A DNA stretch of 64,000 nucleotides from Pirellulaceae bacterium (GTDB lineage Bacteria; Planctomycetota; Planctomycetia; Pirellulales; Pirellulaceae): assembly GCA_023382975.1 (NCBI GenBank), contig JAHDXO010000011.1, positions 41,880 through 105,879 on the forward strand, read 5' to 3'. The number at the start of each line of letters is the position of its first letter. The first letter of the stretch is position 1. This document shows positions 52,785-62,314 of the stretch, piece by piece. Both the position numbers and the translations under genes were made by a program. Under the pieces are notes generated by a model. The model made no database searches. It saw nothing but the letters and a program-made list of their open reading frames with translations, and was not told the DNA's origin.

Positions 52785-53744
52785 CTAGGAGCCGACGTTG
52801 GGTTCGACGGCGAAGAAGGTCTGGAAGATCGCGTCGCCCACGCCATTGAGGCGGGTTTGCAGCGAGTCGAGGAATTCGTGCAGGCCCTGGCCGAGGATCT
52901 CGCTGACGTGCGAGTAGGCCAGATCGCTGCGCAATTGCCCCAGGCGTTTCTCGGCCGGGTTCCAGTAGGTGTCCTCGGGCGAGCCGGCGATGGCGTGCAG
53001 CGATTCGTTGGCGCTGTCGACGCAATGCATGATCGCCCGCGGAAACAGGCGGTCCAAGATCAGAAAGCCCACGACTCGCTCCGGAGTGATCGTGCCGTGC
53101 CGCTTGCGGAACATCTCGAATCCGCTGACCGACCGCAGCACGGCCGACCATTGCAGGTCGTCGGTGGGCGTGCCGACGTCCTGGATCTTGGGCAGCAGCA
53201 TGTAGTACTTGACGTCCAGGATGCGGGACGTCTTGTCCGCGCGTTCCAGCATGCGGCCCAGCCGCGCGAAGTGCCAGCCTTCGCCGTGCGACATGGTGGC
53301 GTCGGTGATGCCCTTGAATTGCTGGCTGGCCCATTTGACGTCCTGGCAGAAATCCTGCGGCGAATCCAGGATGTCCGCGTTGCCGGCAGCCGCGGTCACG
53401 CTGTGGTAGAAGTTGTTCAACTGCTCCCACATCTCCGTCGAGATCGCTTCGCGGATCGAGCGGGCGTTCTCCCGCGCGATGCTCAAGCACGACAGGATCG
53501 AATTGGAATAGTCCCGGTCGAAGGCCAGAAAGCGGATGACGTTCTCCCGCGTGGGCCGGCCGTAGCGTTCGAAGAACCGGGCGTCGTCGGCCGTGGTGCT
53601 GATCAGCGGTTGCCACTGTTCCCGCACGTTGGGCGGCGAGTCCAGAATGAAGTTGAACGTGACATCGATGAAGCGGGCCAGATTCTCGGCTCGTTCCACG
53701 TAGCGGCTGATCCAATAGATCGAATCCGCCACACGGCTCAACAT
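52785..53744 (-). CDS. Alpha-E domain protein (DUF403)
   Basis: A 319-residue all-alpha protein of the alpha-E (DUF403) family: MLSRVADSIYWISRYVERAE, then NLARFIDVTFNF. It occurs with circularly permuted ATP-grasp ligases, as here, and is thought to serve a peptide-ligating or amide-forming system. The start at 53744 is chosen from the family opening; longer frames overlap the upstream gene. The transglutaminase-like third gene that often completes this set is not in the window. Confidence 0.88.
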   Translation of the reverse strand: MLSRVADSIYWISRYVERAENLARFIDVTFNFILDSPPNVREQWQPLISTTADDARFFERYGRPTRENVIRFLAFDRDYSNSILSCLSIARENARSIREAISTEMWEQLNNFYHSVTAAAGNADILDSPQDFCQDVKWASQQFKGITDATMSHGEGWHFARLGRMLERADKTSRILDVKYYMLLPKIQDVGTPTDDLQWSAVLRSVSGFEMFRKRHGTITPERVVGFLILDRLFPRAIMHCVDSANESLHAIAGSPEDTYWNPAEKRLGQLRSDLAYSHVSEILGQGLHEFLDSLQTRLNGVGDAIFQTFFAVEPNVGS

Positions 53745-53778
53745 CCGCGAGGTTCCGAAAGTGCGGGGCTCGGCGAGT

Positions 53779-55293
53779 CTATTGGCTCGGTACGTCACGG
53801 CTTTCCTCCTCGGTCGCGATGACCCACGTGTCCTTGCTGCCACCGCCCTGCGACGAATTGACGACCAGCGAGCCCTGCCGCAGGGCCACCCGGGTCAGTC
53901 CGCCCGGCAGGACGTAAATCTCTCGGCCGTACAGGATGTAGGGGCGGAAATCGACGTGCCGGCCTTCCAGGCGGTCGCCGACGACCGTTGGCACGCGGGA
54001 CAGTGACAGCGTGGGCTGAGCGATATAGTTGCGGGGATTCTGCTGAATGCGGCCGGCGAATTCCTCGCGCTCTTCGCGCGTCGAGTGCGGACCGATCAAC
54101 ATGCCGTATCCGCCGGCTTCGTTCGCCGCCTTGACCACCAGTTCATCCAGGTGCTCCAGCACGTACCGGCGCTGGGATTCGTCGAAACACACGTACGTCG
54201 GCACGTTCGGAATGATCGCGTCTTCGTCCAGGTAGTAGCGGATCATCTTTTCGACATAGGCGTAAATCACCTTGTCGTCCGCCACGCCGGTGCCCGGCGC
54301 GTTGGCCAGCGCCACGCGGCCCTGGCGGTAGACGTCGATCAGCCCGGGAACGCCCAGTACCGAGTCGGCCCGGAACGTCTGCGGGTCGATGAAGTCGTCG
54401 TCGATGCGGCGGTAGATGACATCCACCCGCTCGAATCCGGCCGTGGTCCTCATGCAGACATAGCCGTCGCGCACGACCAGATCGCGCCCCTCGACCAATT
54501 CGACCCCCATCTGCTGAGCCAGGAACGAGTGCTCGTAGTACGCGCTGTTGTAGACGCCGGGCGTCATCAGCACGACGGTCGGCTGAGCCACCGCCTCGGG
54601 CGCCAGGTGCTCCAGCGTGGCCAACAAGTGGCTGGGATAGTCGACCACCGGCAGCACGCGCGAGGCCTGAAAAATCTGCGGGAAACTCCGCTTCATCGCC
54701 ATGCGGTTTTGCAGCACGTACGATACCCCCGAGGGCACTCGCAGATTGTCCTCCAGCACGTAGATCTGGCCATCGCGGTCGCGGACCAGATCGGTTCCGG
54801 TGATGTGGCACCAGATGCCCCGCGGCGGATTCAAACCGCGGCAGACCTCGCGGTAGCTTTTCGCGCTGGCCAGGATTTCGCGCGGCACCACGCCGTCCTG
54901 GACGATCCGCTGCTCGTGGTACACGTCGTCGATGAAAAAATTGAGCGCCCGGATCCGCTGCTTCAAACCGCGGTTGAGCCGTTGCCATTCGGTCGCGTTG
55001 ATGATCCGCGGCACCAGGTCGAAGGGAAAAATCTTCTCGGTGCCTTCCGACGCGCCGTAGACGTTGAACGTGATTCCCATCCGGAACAGCAACCGTTCGG
55101 CCGCTTGCTGTCGGTGCAGCAGATCGTTGCGGCCAAGCGAACGGATCTTGCCGACCAACAACTCAGCGCCGGCACGCGGTTGCCCGTCCGGATCGATCAA
55201 TTCGTCGTAGAACCCCTCGGTATCGTAGTCCGCGAACCAGGCGGAAAAGCCCGAGCCGCCGGCAGCAGCCAATGTGATCTGTTCCTCCGTCAT
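53779..55293 (-). CDS. Circularly permuted ATP-grasp ligase
   Basis: A 504-residue ATP-grasp protein of the circularly permuted type (formerly DUF404/DUF407). Landmarks: [80 protein letters not shown] and [23 protein letters not shown]. Likely forms amide bonds using ATP, substrate unknown. GAGGAGA precedes ATG 55293. Its stop is 34 bases before the alpha-E gene, with which it forms an operon. Confidence 0.9.
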   Translation of the reverse strand: MTEEQITLAAAGGSGFSAWFADYDTEGFYDELIDPDGQPRAGAELLVGKIRSLGRNDLLHRQQAAERLLFRMGITFNVYGASEGTEKIFPFDLVPRIINATEWQRLNRGLKQRIRALNFFIDDVYHEQRIVQDGVVPREILASAKSYREVCRGLNPPRGIWCHITGTDLVRDRDGQIYVLEDNLRVPSGVSYVLQNRMAMKRSFPQIFQASRVLPVVDYPSHLLATLEHLAPEAVAQPTVVLMTPGVYNSAYYEHSFLAQQMGVELVEGRDLVVRDGYVCMRTTAGFERVDVIYRRIDDDFIDPQTFRADSVLGVPGLIDVYRQGRVALANAPGTGVADDKVIYAYVEKMIRYYLDEDAIIPNVPTYVCFDESQRRYVLEHLDELVVKAANEAGGYGMLIGPHSTREEREEFAGRIQQNPRNYIAQPTLSLSRVPTVVGDRLEGRHVDFRPYILYGREIYVLPGGLTRVALRQGSLVVNSSQGGGSKDTWVIATEEESRDVPSQ

Positions 55294-55661
55294 TGCGGTA
55301 TCTCCTCGGTGCGTCGGCCGTCGAGCGGCAGAGCCAACCATGATCTCCGCCATTTTCCCCATTCGACGGGAAACCGCAATCCCGGCTCGCTGGCAGATGG
55401 AATCGCCAGCGTCGGGCCGGATCGTGACCGAGCGGCAAGAGCGAACGCATCCGCCCTTTCTGACAACCGGCCTTTCCCTGCTGACATGCTTGGCCAGGAA
55501 TGAGCGGCCTTCGAGTTTTTCACCGCCTCGCCCCCCGAACGAGCACGCAACCGCCCTATCGCCAAAAAGGCCGCCTCAGTAGAATGCCGTCCGCGGGCAT
55601 ACCGCGCGCGGCGAGAACTCAATGGGTCGCCAAAATCCCAAGAATTGCGGCGTACGAAAGT

Positions 55662-55685
55662 CCGAATTCTCACGAATTCGGTTAC
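55662..55685 (-). repeat. Dispersed 24-bp arm, single copy
   Basis: CCGAATTCTCACGAATTCGG at 55662, then TTAC, is the complement of the 38584 arm with one change. It lies 21 bases before the chorismate synthase ATG in the 413-base gap 55294-55706, which otherwise holds no recognisable feature. Confidence 0.75.
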
Positions 55686-55706
55686 GAAACAACGAGAGCG
55701 ATTTGG

Positions 55707-56846
55707 ATGTTGCGTTACTGGACCGCTGGCGAGTCGCACGGCAAGGCGATGCTAGCAATCATCGACGGGTTTCCAGCCGGCCTCGAAATCGATGCGGGCC
55801 TGATCGACGACGAATTGCGGCGTCGCCAGGGCGGCTACGGACGAGGCGGACGCCAGCGGATCGAAACGGATCGCGTCGAGATCCTCTCCGGAATCTGGCG
55901 CAACACGACGTTGGGCAGCCCGATTGCCTTGCAGGTGGTGAATCGAGATTTCAAGCTCGAACGCATGGAAGATCTGGACCGGCCGAGGCCCGGACACGGG
56001 GATTTGACCGGGGCCATCAAGTTCCTGGGACCGATTCGCGCGGTCTTGGAGCGGGCGAGTGCCCGCGAGACGACGATGCGTGTGGCCGCGGGAGCACTGG
56101 CCCGGCAACTGCTGGTGGCCTTCGGCATCCGCGCCATTGGCTATGTGGTGGAATTGGGCGGAGTGCCACTCGCGCCGCAGTCCGGCACGCTGGACGATCA
56201 TTTGCGGCTGCGAGAGCAGAGCATCGTCTATTCGCTGGATCCGTCGCGCGACGACGAGATCAAGCGGATGATCGACGACGCCCGGAAACAGGGAGACACG
56301 CTGGGCGGCATCGTCGAAGTGCGAGTCGAGGGTCTGCCGTTCGGACTCGGCACCCACGCTCAATGGGACCGCAAGCTGGACGGACGTTTGGCGCAAGCGG
56401 TGATGGCAGTGCAAGCGATCAAAGGGGTCGAGATCGGTTTGGGGTTCGAGGCCGCGCGGCGGCCGGGCTCGCAAGTTCACGACCCGATCCAGTACGATCC
56501 GGCTCAACAGAACGGCCCGACACTCGGCTATGTGCGGCCGACCAACAACGCTGGCGGGCTGGAGGCGGGCATGACCAACGGCCAGCCTCTGGTTGTGCGG
56601 GCGGCTATGAAGCCGATCAGCACGCTGGCCAAGCCGCTGGAGTCGATCAATCTGAGCACGAAGGAGCCGGAGTCCGCGGCCTACGAACGCAGCGACGTCT
56701 GCGCGGTGTCGGCGGCCAGCGTGATCGTGGAAAACGTGGTCGCGTTCGAAGTGGCGCGGGCGCTGGTCGAGAAGTTCGGCAACGACAGCGTGCTGGAAAT
56801 GAAAGCGCGCTGGGATCTGTTTTCCGAAATGGCAAGGAAGCGATAA
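55707..56846 (+). CDS. aroC: Chorismate synthase
   Basis: A 379-residue enzyme converting 5-enolpyruvylshikimate-3-phosphate to chorismate, last common step of aromatic amino acid synthesis, requiring reduced FMN. Motifs GESHGKAMLAIIDGFPAGLE, RQGGYGRGGRQRIETDRVEI, RPRPGHGDLTGAIKF and GRLAQAVMAVQAIKGVEIGL are characteristic. Length is normal. Start at 55707 is set by the family N-terminus (MLRYWTAGESHG); the frame is open upstream to 55500 through a repeat arm. Not clustered with other aro genes. Confidence 0.95.
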   Translation: MLRYWTAGESHGKAMLAIIDGFPAGLEIDAGLIDDELRRRQGGYGRGGRQRIETDRVEILSGIWRNTTLGSPIALQVVNRDFKLERMEDLDRPRPGHGDLTGAIKFLGPIRAVLERASARETTMRVAAGALARQLLVAFGIRAIGYVVELGGVPLAPQSGTLDDHLRLREQSIVYSLDPSRDDEIKRMIDDARKQGDTLGGIVEVRVEGLPFGLGTHAQWDRKLDGRLAQAVMAVQAIKGVEIGLGFEAARRPGSQVHDPIQYDPAQQNGPTLGYVRPTNNAGGLEAGMTNGQPLVVRAAMKPISTLAKPLESINLSTKEPESAAYERSDVCAVSAASVIVENVVAFEVARALVEKFGNDSVLEMKARWDLFSEMARKR

Positions 56847-56863
56847 GACGAATAGTGGTGACC

Positions 56864-58198
56864 ATGCGTCGAACACGGAAGTTCGCCATGCACGAAAGCA
56901 CCCGCCGGCTGGTTTGCCGGTCCGTCTTTGTGCTGTTCTGCCTGCTGCCCACGGTCGGGGTAGCGATCTGGGTCGGTGTGATCCGTTCGTCCGTATATCA
57001 GTCGATGCGCTGCGCCGGCTGGCAGCAAGAACTTTCGCGTCAATGGGGGCTGGACGTGACGCTGCGCGCCGTGAGCCACCCGCGCCGCGGAGTGACGCTG
57101 CTGGACGGAATCCGACTGGCAGACCCGGAGACCGGAGCACCGATCGCGGAGATCCGGCAGATCGAGATCCGCGATCACCGCGACCAGTCGGTCGTCGTTG
57201 CCGCTCAACCGGAAGTCCAGGGTGATCAGATCGGCCGGCTGTGGGAAGCCTTTCACGAACGGTTTTTGCGCAGCGGTTCGGAGACTGCGTGGTCGGCTCA
57301 AATCCATGCCGGAGAATTGACGATCCACCGCACCGACAAGGCCCGGTCGACGACGCTGACCGACGTGCGTTGTCTCATCAGCCGCGCCGCGGAAGGCCCG
57401 CAGGCCAGTTTCGAGTTCCGGGACGTCGCCTTGCAGATGGCCGAGCCGGCTCGCGTGCGTGTGACTCGCAACCGGCAGATCTCTCCGCCAGTGACTCGCT
57501 GGGAACTGGACACGCGGGGCACGCCACTGCCGTGCTCGCTGCTGGCCGAGCACTTGCTGGCGCTGCGTTGGCTGGGTGACGAGACGACCTTTCAAGGCAG
57601 CATCGACGTCGTTCAGGCCCGCGGCGGTTGGCAAGGCGAACTGGCGGGCCGCTTCCGGTCGGTCGACCTCGATCGCTTGGTCACCGACCGCTACGACCAC
57701 AAACTGAGCGGGACGGCCGAGGTGCTGTTGCGCCGCGCGCGGTTCCAGGACGGCAAGCTGTCCGACGCGGCGGGGGATGTGTCGTGCGAAGGAGGCGTGG
57801 TCAGCCGGTCGCTGTTGGCGCGAGCCGACAAGACGCTCGGCGTAGCGGCCGACACGCGGGTTCGCGCGTTGGAAGCCGATATGTTGTGGCGCTTCCGCCA
57901 GTTGAAATTCGGTTTCGAGATCACCTCTCAAGGCCTGCAGATCGTGGGGCACTGCCAGCAAGCGGGGGAAGGCGTCGTGATGACGGACGAATACGGTCCG
58001 CTGTTGACGGACCGGCCGCAGGAGATCGCCCAAGTCGTCGCGCTGGTGCAGACCCTGGCCACGCCCCGAGGCGAACAGGTGCCGGCCACCGCCGAAGCCT
58101 ATCAACTGCTGCACGTCCTGCCGATCCCGTCCAAGGACAGCGACCGCGGCCAAGTCGCCGCCCCCGCCATCTTCTACTCGCCCCTGCGCATGAAATAA
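56864..58198 (+). CDS. Membrane-anchored protein of unknown function
   Basis: A 444-residue protein with a basic N-terminus and one membrane helix (LVCRSVFVLFCLLPTVGVAI), then a periplasmic region with beta-rich segments (QQELSRQWGLDVTLRAVSHP, GVTLLDGIRLADPETGAP, VDLDRLVTDRYDHKLSGTAE). The layout faintly recalls AsmA-like envelope proteins but no clear family could be assigned. It starts 17 bases after aroC. Confidence 0.65.
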   Translation: MRRTRKFAMHESTRRLVCRSVFVLFCLLPTVGVAIWVGVIRSSVYQSMRCAGWQQELSRQWGLDVTLRAVSHPRRGVTLLDGIRLADPETGAPIAEIRQIEIRDHRDQSVVVAAQPEVQGDQIGRLWEAFHERFLRSGSETAWSAQIHAGELTIHRTDKARSTTLTDVRCLISRAAEGPQASFEFRDVALQMAEPARVRVTRNRQISPPVTRWELDTRGTPLPCSLLAEHLLALRWLGDETTFQGSIDVVQARGGWQGELAGRFRSVDLDRLVTDRYDHKLSGTAEVLLRRARFQDGKLSDAAGDVSCEGGVVSRSLLARADKTLGVAADTRVRALEADMLWRFRQLKFGFEITSQGLQIVGHCQQAGEGVVMTDEYGPLLTDRPQEIAQVVALVQTLATPRGEQVPATAEAYQLLHVLPIPSKDSDRGQVAAPAIFYSPLRMK

Positions 58199-58294
58199 CC
58201 CCCCGGCTTGCACCGCGATCAACCCGGCGTGAAAACGGGACTGGCTCCGAGCAGTGTTTTGCCCGAGCCCGTACCGATAGGCGTACGGCTTCAC

Positions 58295-58342
58295 CGCAAA
58301 GTCGCGAAGAGCGCCAAGGCGTGATTCTTCGCGATCTTTGCG
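58295..58342. repeat. Strong imperfect hairpin downstream of gene
   Basis: CGCAAAGTCGCGAAGA at 58295-58310 and its near-complement TCTTCGCGATCTTTGCG at 58326-58342 form a 16-bp stem with one bulge around a 15-base loop. It is about 100 bases after the 58198 stop and may be a terminator or a relic of a dispersed CGCAAAG-type repeat. The rest of 58199-58515 holds no gene I can support. Confidence 0.55.
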
Positions 58343-58515
58343 TCTTGGCAGTGCCGCTGGCGGGAACGGACTCGTCCCTTTGCAGCGTGCGATGCCCCGG
58401 CGCAGCCCCGTTTCCCGACGGAGCCATCAGCGGCCTCGGCGTGTCGCCACGAACGACACGATTCAACCGGCGGCGGCCAAGAACGCTTGACTTTAGGACC
58501 GGCCCGACCCGCCGC

Positions 58516-58614
58516 TCAGTTACGATCGATGGTTCGGCGGCGGGCCGCGATAAGCCGTCGCAAACCTGGGTACTCTGGTCGCGCCGCATAGATGATGAGA
58601 TTGCTGTCGAGCAT
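58516..58614 (-). pseudogene. Truncated VapC-type PIN toxin
   Basis: Only 32 residues, MLDSNLIIYAARPEYPGLRR LIAARRRTIDRN, remain of what is usually a ~130-residue PIN toxin. The opening MLDSNxIIYAA is a clear PIN start with the first catalytic Asp, and its ATG overlaps the antitoxin stop (TGATG). Beyond the stop no PIN-like sequence continues in any frame, so this looks like a deletion or rearrangement rather than a simple frameshift. Confidence 0.65.
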
Positions 58615-58865
58615 CACTCGGTCCGCCCCGGTAGTGGGCGGTCGACTCGGGACTGCCTCTGCCACTCGGCCGGGTCCTCGAATCCGGAAGGTCCGCCAGC
58701 GGCGGCGAGCGACGCCAAGGCGTTCGCCATCGACGGACCTGAATCCGGGGTCGGTGTCAGGGGAGCGAGTACCGTAACATGGACTCGAACGGGGTCGTCG
58801 GGCGGGCAACCCGCTTCCCACTCGAGCTGGCCGGCACGAAGAACGGCAGGGTAGGTCGGAAACAT
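58614..58865 (-). CDS. Antitoxin of a broken VapBC-like pair
   Basis: An 83-residue protein, MFPTYPAVLRAGQLEWEAGC, then PVRVHVTVLAP and ASLAAAGGPSGFEDPAEWQR. Its short beta N-terminus and C-terminal PAEWQRQxRxDRPLPGR resemble antitoxins often coupled to PIN toxins in planctomycetes and cyanobacteria (from memory). ATG 58865 is seven bases from AGGA, better than the ATG at 58871. Toxin partner truncated. Confidence 0.65.
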   Translation of the reverse strand: MFPTYPAVLRAGQLEWEAGCPPDDPVRVHVTVLAPLTPTPDSGPSMANALASLAAAGGPSGFEDPAEWQRQSRVDRPLPGRTE

Positions 58866-58886
58866 GATCATTTCCTCGTGAAGCGG

Positions 58887-59301
58887 TTATCGTGAAGCGT
58901 TTGATTGAAGGTTAACTGCCTGTCGATCAGGATGCAAGTGCTCGGACGCGTTGATGATCGAGCCGAACGAACCGGCCGCACCACCGAGAACCGTCAACCA
59001 TTGTTGTGCGCACATTTCGGACGCTCGATTACGGCACTCTCGGACAGTAGACATTCTCGCATCTCCACGGTTTGGTTCCCAATTGTCGCGTCTCGGCTCT
59101 AGACGGCAGCGGGCCATCGAACGCCCGCACGCGTTAACTTGCCGACGGGGAACACGGGGCAACTGAGATTGAAGCTCGTCCAGTTCCCGGAGTTCCCGGG
59201 GAGTGATCGTGCCCTCGATCTGCCTGTCAATCAGATCGCATCGTCGGACGTTCTTGTCATCGGTCCATGGCGGCTTGCTTCAAGGTGATCGTGATGGGCA
59301 T
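58887..59301 (-). pseudogene. Possible degenerate small gene
   Basis: In one minus-strand frame the peptide RRCDLIDRQIEGTITPRELR (ELDELQSQ) looks like a real charged helical protein, but no usable start lies in frame. The ATG at 59301 (MPITITLKQAAMDR) stops after 14 residues and would need a frameshift to join it, and downstream sequence loses protein character. A small decayed gene, possibly a toxin-antitoxin relic, is the best reading. The remaining ~270 bases to 59578 show nothing else coding. Confidence 0.35.
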
Positions 59302-59470
59302 GTCAGTGCGTCTCCGTAGGCCCAAGCGTCGCCGGCACGTCCGGCGGTCTTGCGAGGACGGTGAACGAGTTCGTTTGACAAGCGTCCCAGACTTGCGATC
59401 CGGCCGGACTTCCTGCCGAATCGGCAACGCTTGGCAACGCGTACCGTGTACTCCAACATCTGCTCCGTCG

Positions 59471-59479
59471 TGCTAAAAT
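59471..59479 (+). promoter_or_regulatory. Candidate extended -10 for the LamG-sialidase
   Basis: TGCTAAAAT (TGN plus TAAAAT) is a good extended -10 match about 100 bases before the sialidase ATG. No clear -35 is seen, as is common with extended -10 promoters. Confidence 0.4.
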
Positions 59480-59578
59480 ACCTCCTGCAATCTTGGTACT
59501 GAACACGATTAAGCCAGTCTCGCTCTGACTCCCCATCTGACCACGGACAACTGACCACCACCCACGGACCAAACCGCC

Positions 59579-61363
59579 ATGTCTCAACCACTCCGCATCC
59601 TGACTGTGTTCTTTCTGTTCTCTCTGATCTCTGTCACCGGCTGGGCCGACGAGGGCTCGGGCGTTGTGCGGCGCGATTCGCGCAACCTGCTGCTCGGGTT
59701 GCCGATTCCGAGCGAGGGCTATTGCGACCAACCGTACATCGTGGTGACGCGCGAGGGCCACTGGGTCTGTACGATGACCACTGGGCCGGGCCGCGAGGGC
59801 GATCGGGGCCAGCATGTCGTGGCCACGATCAGCACCGACCAGGGACGGACGTGGTCGAAGCTGATCGACATCGAACCGTCCGACGGTCCCGAGGCGTCCT
59901 GGATTGTGCCGCTGCAAACGCCCGGCGGCCGGATCTACGGATTCTACACCTACAACGGCGACGACGTCCGCACGCTGAACGACCGCCCGATCCGCGCCGA
60001 CACGATCGGCTGGTACGCGATGAAGTATTCGGACGACGGCGGCCGGACGTGGTCGGCCAAACGCTATCGGCTGCCGCTGCGCGTCACCGCCTGTGACCGC
60101 GGAAACGATTTCGGCGGCGCCGTGCAGATCTTCTGGGGAATCGACAAACCGAACCTCGCCGGCCGGGACGCGGTGTTCGCCTTTACCAAGTTGGGCAAGT
60201 ACATGCTGGAAATGGGCGAGGGCTGGCTGTTCCGGTCGGACAATCTGTTGACCGAGGCGGACCCCGAGCAGATCCGCTGGGAATTGCTGCCGCTGGGCGA
60301 CCGCGGTATCCGCAAGGAAGAATTCGGTTCGGTCCAAGAGGAACACAATCTGGTGCCGATCGGCGAGCAGGATTTGTACTGCGTTTACCGCACGACGATG
60401 GGCTTTCCCTGTCATGTGTACAGCCGCGACGGCGGCCGGACGTGGACGGAACCGGAGCCGATGACCTACGCGCCGGGCGGCCGAATGGTCAAGACGCCGC
60501 GGGCCTGTCCCATGCTATGGCGGACCAGCGACGGACGCTTGCTGTTCTGGTTCCATCACAACAGTCTTCGGTCGTTCCATAGCCGCAATCCGGCCTGGAT
60601 CGCCGGTGGAATCATCCGCGACGGACACGTGCATTGGTCCGAGCCGGAGATCCTGCTGTACGATCCCGATCCGCAGCAGCGTATGAGCTATCCGGATCTG
60701 ATCGAACAGGACGGGCGTTTCTGGGTGACCGAGACGCAGAAGACCGAGGCGCGGGTACATGAGATCGACCGCACGCTGCTCGAAGGACTGTGGACGCAGG
60801 GCGAATCGAAGGCCGTGTCGCGCGACGGCTTGATCGCCGATCTGGATGCCGACGCATTGGCCGCCGGTCCCGCGGAATTGGCCGGCGAGTTGAATTTGAG
60901 CCGCCAGACGGGGCTGACTATCGACGCTTGGCTCGATCTGCGGGAGATCGTCGCGGGTCAAGTCCTGGTGACCACTCGCGATGCCACCGGTCGCGGCTTT
61001 TCCTTGACCGTCGGTCCCGACCGCAACGTGCAACTGGATTTGAACGATGGTCAGCGGCAAGCCAGTTGGGCGAGCGATGCGGGAACGCTGCAAGCCGGGC
61101 GCCTGCAGCACGTGGTCGCCATCGTCGACTGCGGCCCGCAGGTGATCAGCTTCGTGATCGACGGCCGGCTCGGCGACGGGGGCCCGCAGCGCGACTACGG
61201 TTGGACGCGGTATCCCGAAACGCTGACGGACCTCCGCGGCAGCGGCCGCGTGAGTTGCGGCGATGGCCCTGCGAATCAGGTGAAACACCTGCGATTATAC
61301 AACCGCTACCTCCGCACCTCCGAAGCTATCGCCCACTTCCACGCCGGGTTGCCCGGGGGGTAG
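59579..61363 (+). CDS. Sialidase-like protein with C-terminal LamG-like domain
   Basis: A 594-residue exported protein: signal MSQPLRILTVFFLFSLISVT, then a sialidase-type propeller (~35-400) with Asp-boxes STDQGRTW, SDDGGRTW and SRDGGRTW. From ~430 a beta-sandwich follows (LNLSRQTGLTIDAWLDLREI, LVTTRDATGRGFSLTVGPDR, HVVAIVDCGPQVISFVIDGR), typical of LamG/concanavalin-like domains that bind sugars. Possibly removes terminal sugars from complex glycans. No companion transporter is near. Confidence 0.85.
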   Translation: MSQPLRILTVFFLFSLISVTGWADEGSGVVRRDSRNLLLGLPIPSEGYCDQPYIVVTREGHWVCTMTTGPGREGDRGQHVVATISTDQGRTWSKLIDIEPSDGPEASWIVPLQTPGGRIYGFYTYNGDDVRTLNDRPIRADTIGWYAMKYSDDGGRTWSAKRYRLPLRVTACDRGNDFGGAVQIFWGIDKPNLAGRDAVFAFTKLGKYMLEMGEGWLFRSDNLLTEADPEQIRWELLPLGDRGIRKEEFGSVQEEHNLVPIGEQDLYCVYRTTMGFPCHVYSRDGGRTWTEPEPMTYAPGGRMVKTPRACPMLWRTSDGRLLFWFHHNSLRSFHSRNPAWIAGGIIRDGHVHWSEPEILLYDPDPQQRMSYPDLIEQDGRFWVTETQKTEARVHEIDRTLLEGLWTQGESKAVSRDGLIADLDADALAAGPAELAGELNLSRQTGLTIDAWLDLREIVAGQVLVTTRDATGRGFSLTVGPDRNVQLDLNDGQRQASWASDAGTLQAGRLQHVVAIVDCGPQVISFVIDGRLGDGGPQRDYGWTRYPETLTDLRGSGRVSCGDGPANQVKHLRLYNRYLRTSEAIAHFHAGLPGG

Positions 61364-61719
61364 GACCGGCGGAAGAATGAGTCTCGCGTTTTGTAGAAGG
61401 GGTCGGATGTCGTTTTCGGAGAAAGTGCCTTCTGTGTGGTTCATTGTTGCCCGAAAACGACAGTGAAAAACGCATAAAGGGCGGGAAGACACTGGATTTC
61501 ACGGCGTTTCGTGGAAAAGTCGCGCATTGGCATTCATGGGCAAGAACGGACATGAATTGGGGGCTTGGTGGGTGTCGGGAACGCCGGTAGATCGGCCTGA
61601 TCTTGACCGCGTTCATCACTGCTTCGTTCATCCCTGTTGTCAACGCCCAGGTGGATTTGGCACGCTATCCGGAAATGATGGGCAGATGCCAGCGAATACC
61701 GTTGCGGAGGGCAATCAGC
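61364..61719. other. Intergenic region, no gene seen
   Basis: About 350 bases with no supported gene. Short open frames in both directions lack start signals and gene-like composition. GGAGG at 61706-61710 serves the next ATG. Confidence 0.5.
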
Positions 61720-62268
61720 ATGATGGCATTTTTCAAGCAGTACAACCAGCGACTCCAGCATCAGCACGGATGGGAAGTCGAACTGGACTGCCCCGTGTGC
61801 GGAAACCACGGGCCGCCCGACTATGCAGGCTGGACACCTGACTCGGGCACCTGCTTCGGAACCGGGTCCACGATCTTCGCCAACGTCTGCTGTCCACGCT
61901 GCGGCCAGGACTTGAAGCAACAGGCGGGCGAGAAGCTGATCGAGTTGTTCTCGCACGTGCCCACGCCGGCGCGGAACCGGTGCCTGGTCGCTCTGTTCAT
62001 CGGCATCCTGGTCGGTCTGCCCTTGCTGCTCTGTGCCGTCATCTGGGCGGGTGTGCAGTTGGGGTGGTGGGGCCACACGGCTTACTTGGCCTTAACCGGG
62101 TTGAGCCTGCTGTTGCCACCGGCCATATTCTGGTTTAACTGGCAGATCCACGGTGTGCGACACCGCTGCGATTGCGGCCGACCAGCGTACGTCTTCATGG
62201 GACTGCTGGGACGCAGCTACTGCTACCGTTGCTCGACGTGCGGGAAGCTGCTTCGGCTTCAGGATTGA
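61720..62268 (+). CDS. Zinc-ribbon membrane protein of unknown function
   Basis: A 182-residue protein. CPVCGNHGPP at ~24 and CCPRCGQDLKQQ at ~59 give a two-CxxC zinc-ribbon-like head, then two membrane helices (~90-111 and ~120-140), then CDCGRPAYVF and YRCSTCGKLLRLQ, a second CxxC pair. No known family recognised. GGAGG is nine bases before the ATG; an in-frame ATG three bases on is equally possible. Confidence 0.65.
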   Translation: MMAFFKQYNQRLQHQHGWEVELDCPVCGNHGPPDYAGWTPDSGTCFGTGSTIFANVCCPRCGQDLKQQAGEKLIELFSHVPTPARNRCLVALFIGILVGLPLLLCAVIWAGVQLGWWGHTAYLALTGLSLLLPPAIFWFNWQIHGVRHRCDCGRPAYVFMGLLGRSYCYRCSTCGKLLRLQD

Positions 62269-62314
62269 CGCCCGGGGGAGAGAGATAATCACGTTTGGCA
62301 CAAGGATCCCACCG

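Noticed and set aside
59280..59591. Minus-strand 103-residue frame before the sialidase
   Set aside because: No Shine-Dalgarno, no domain, and it overlaps the sialidase start and its likely promoter.
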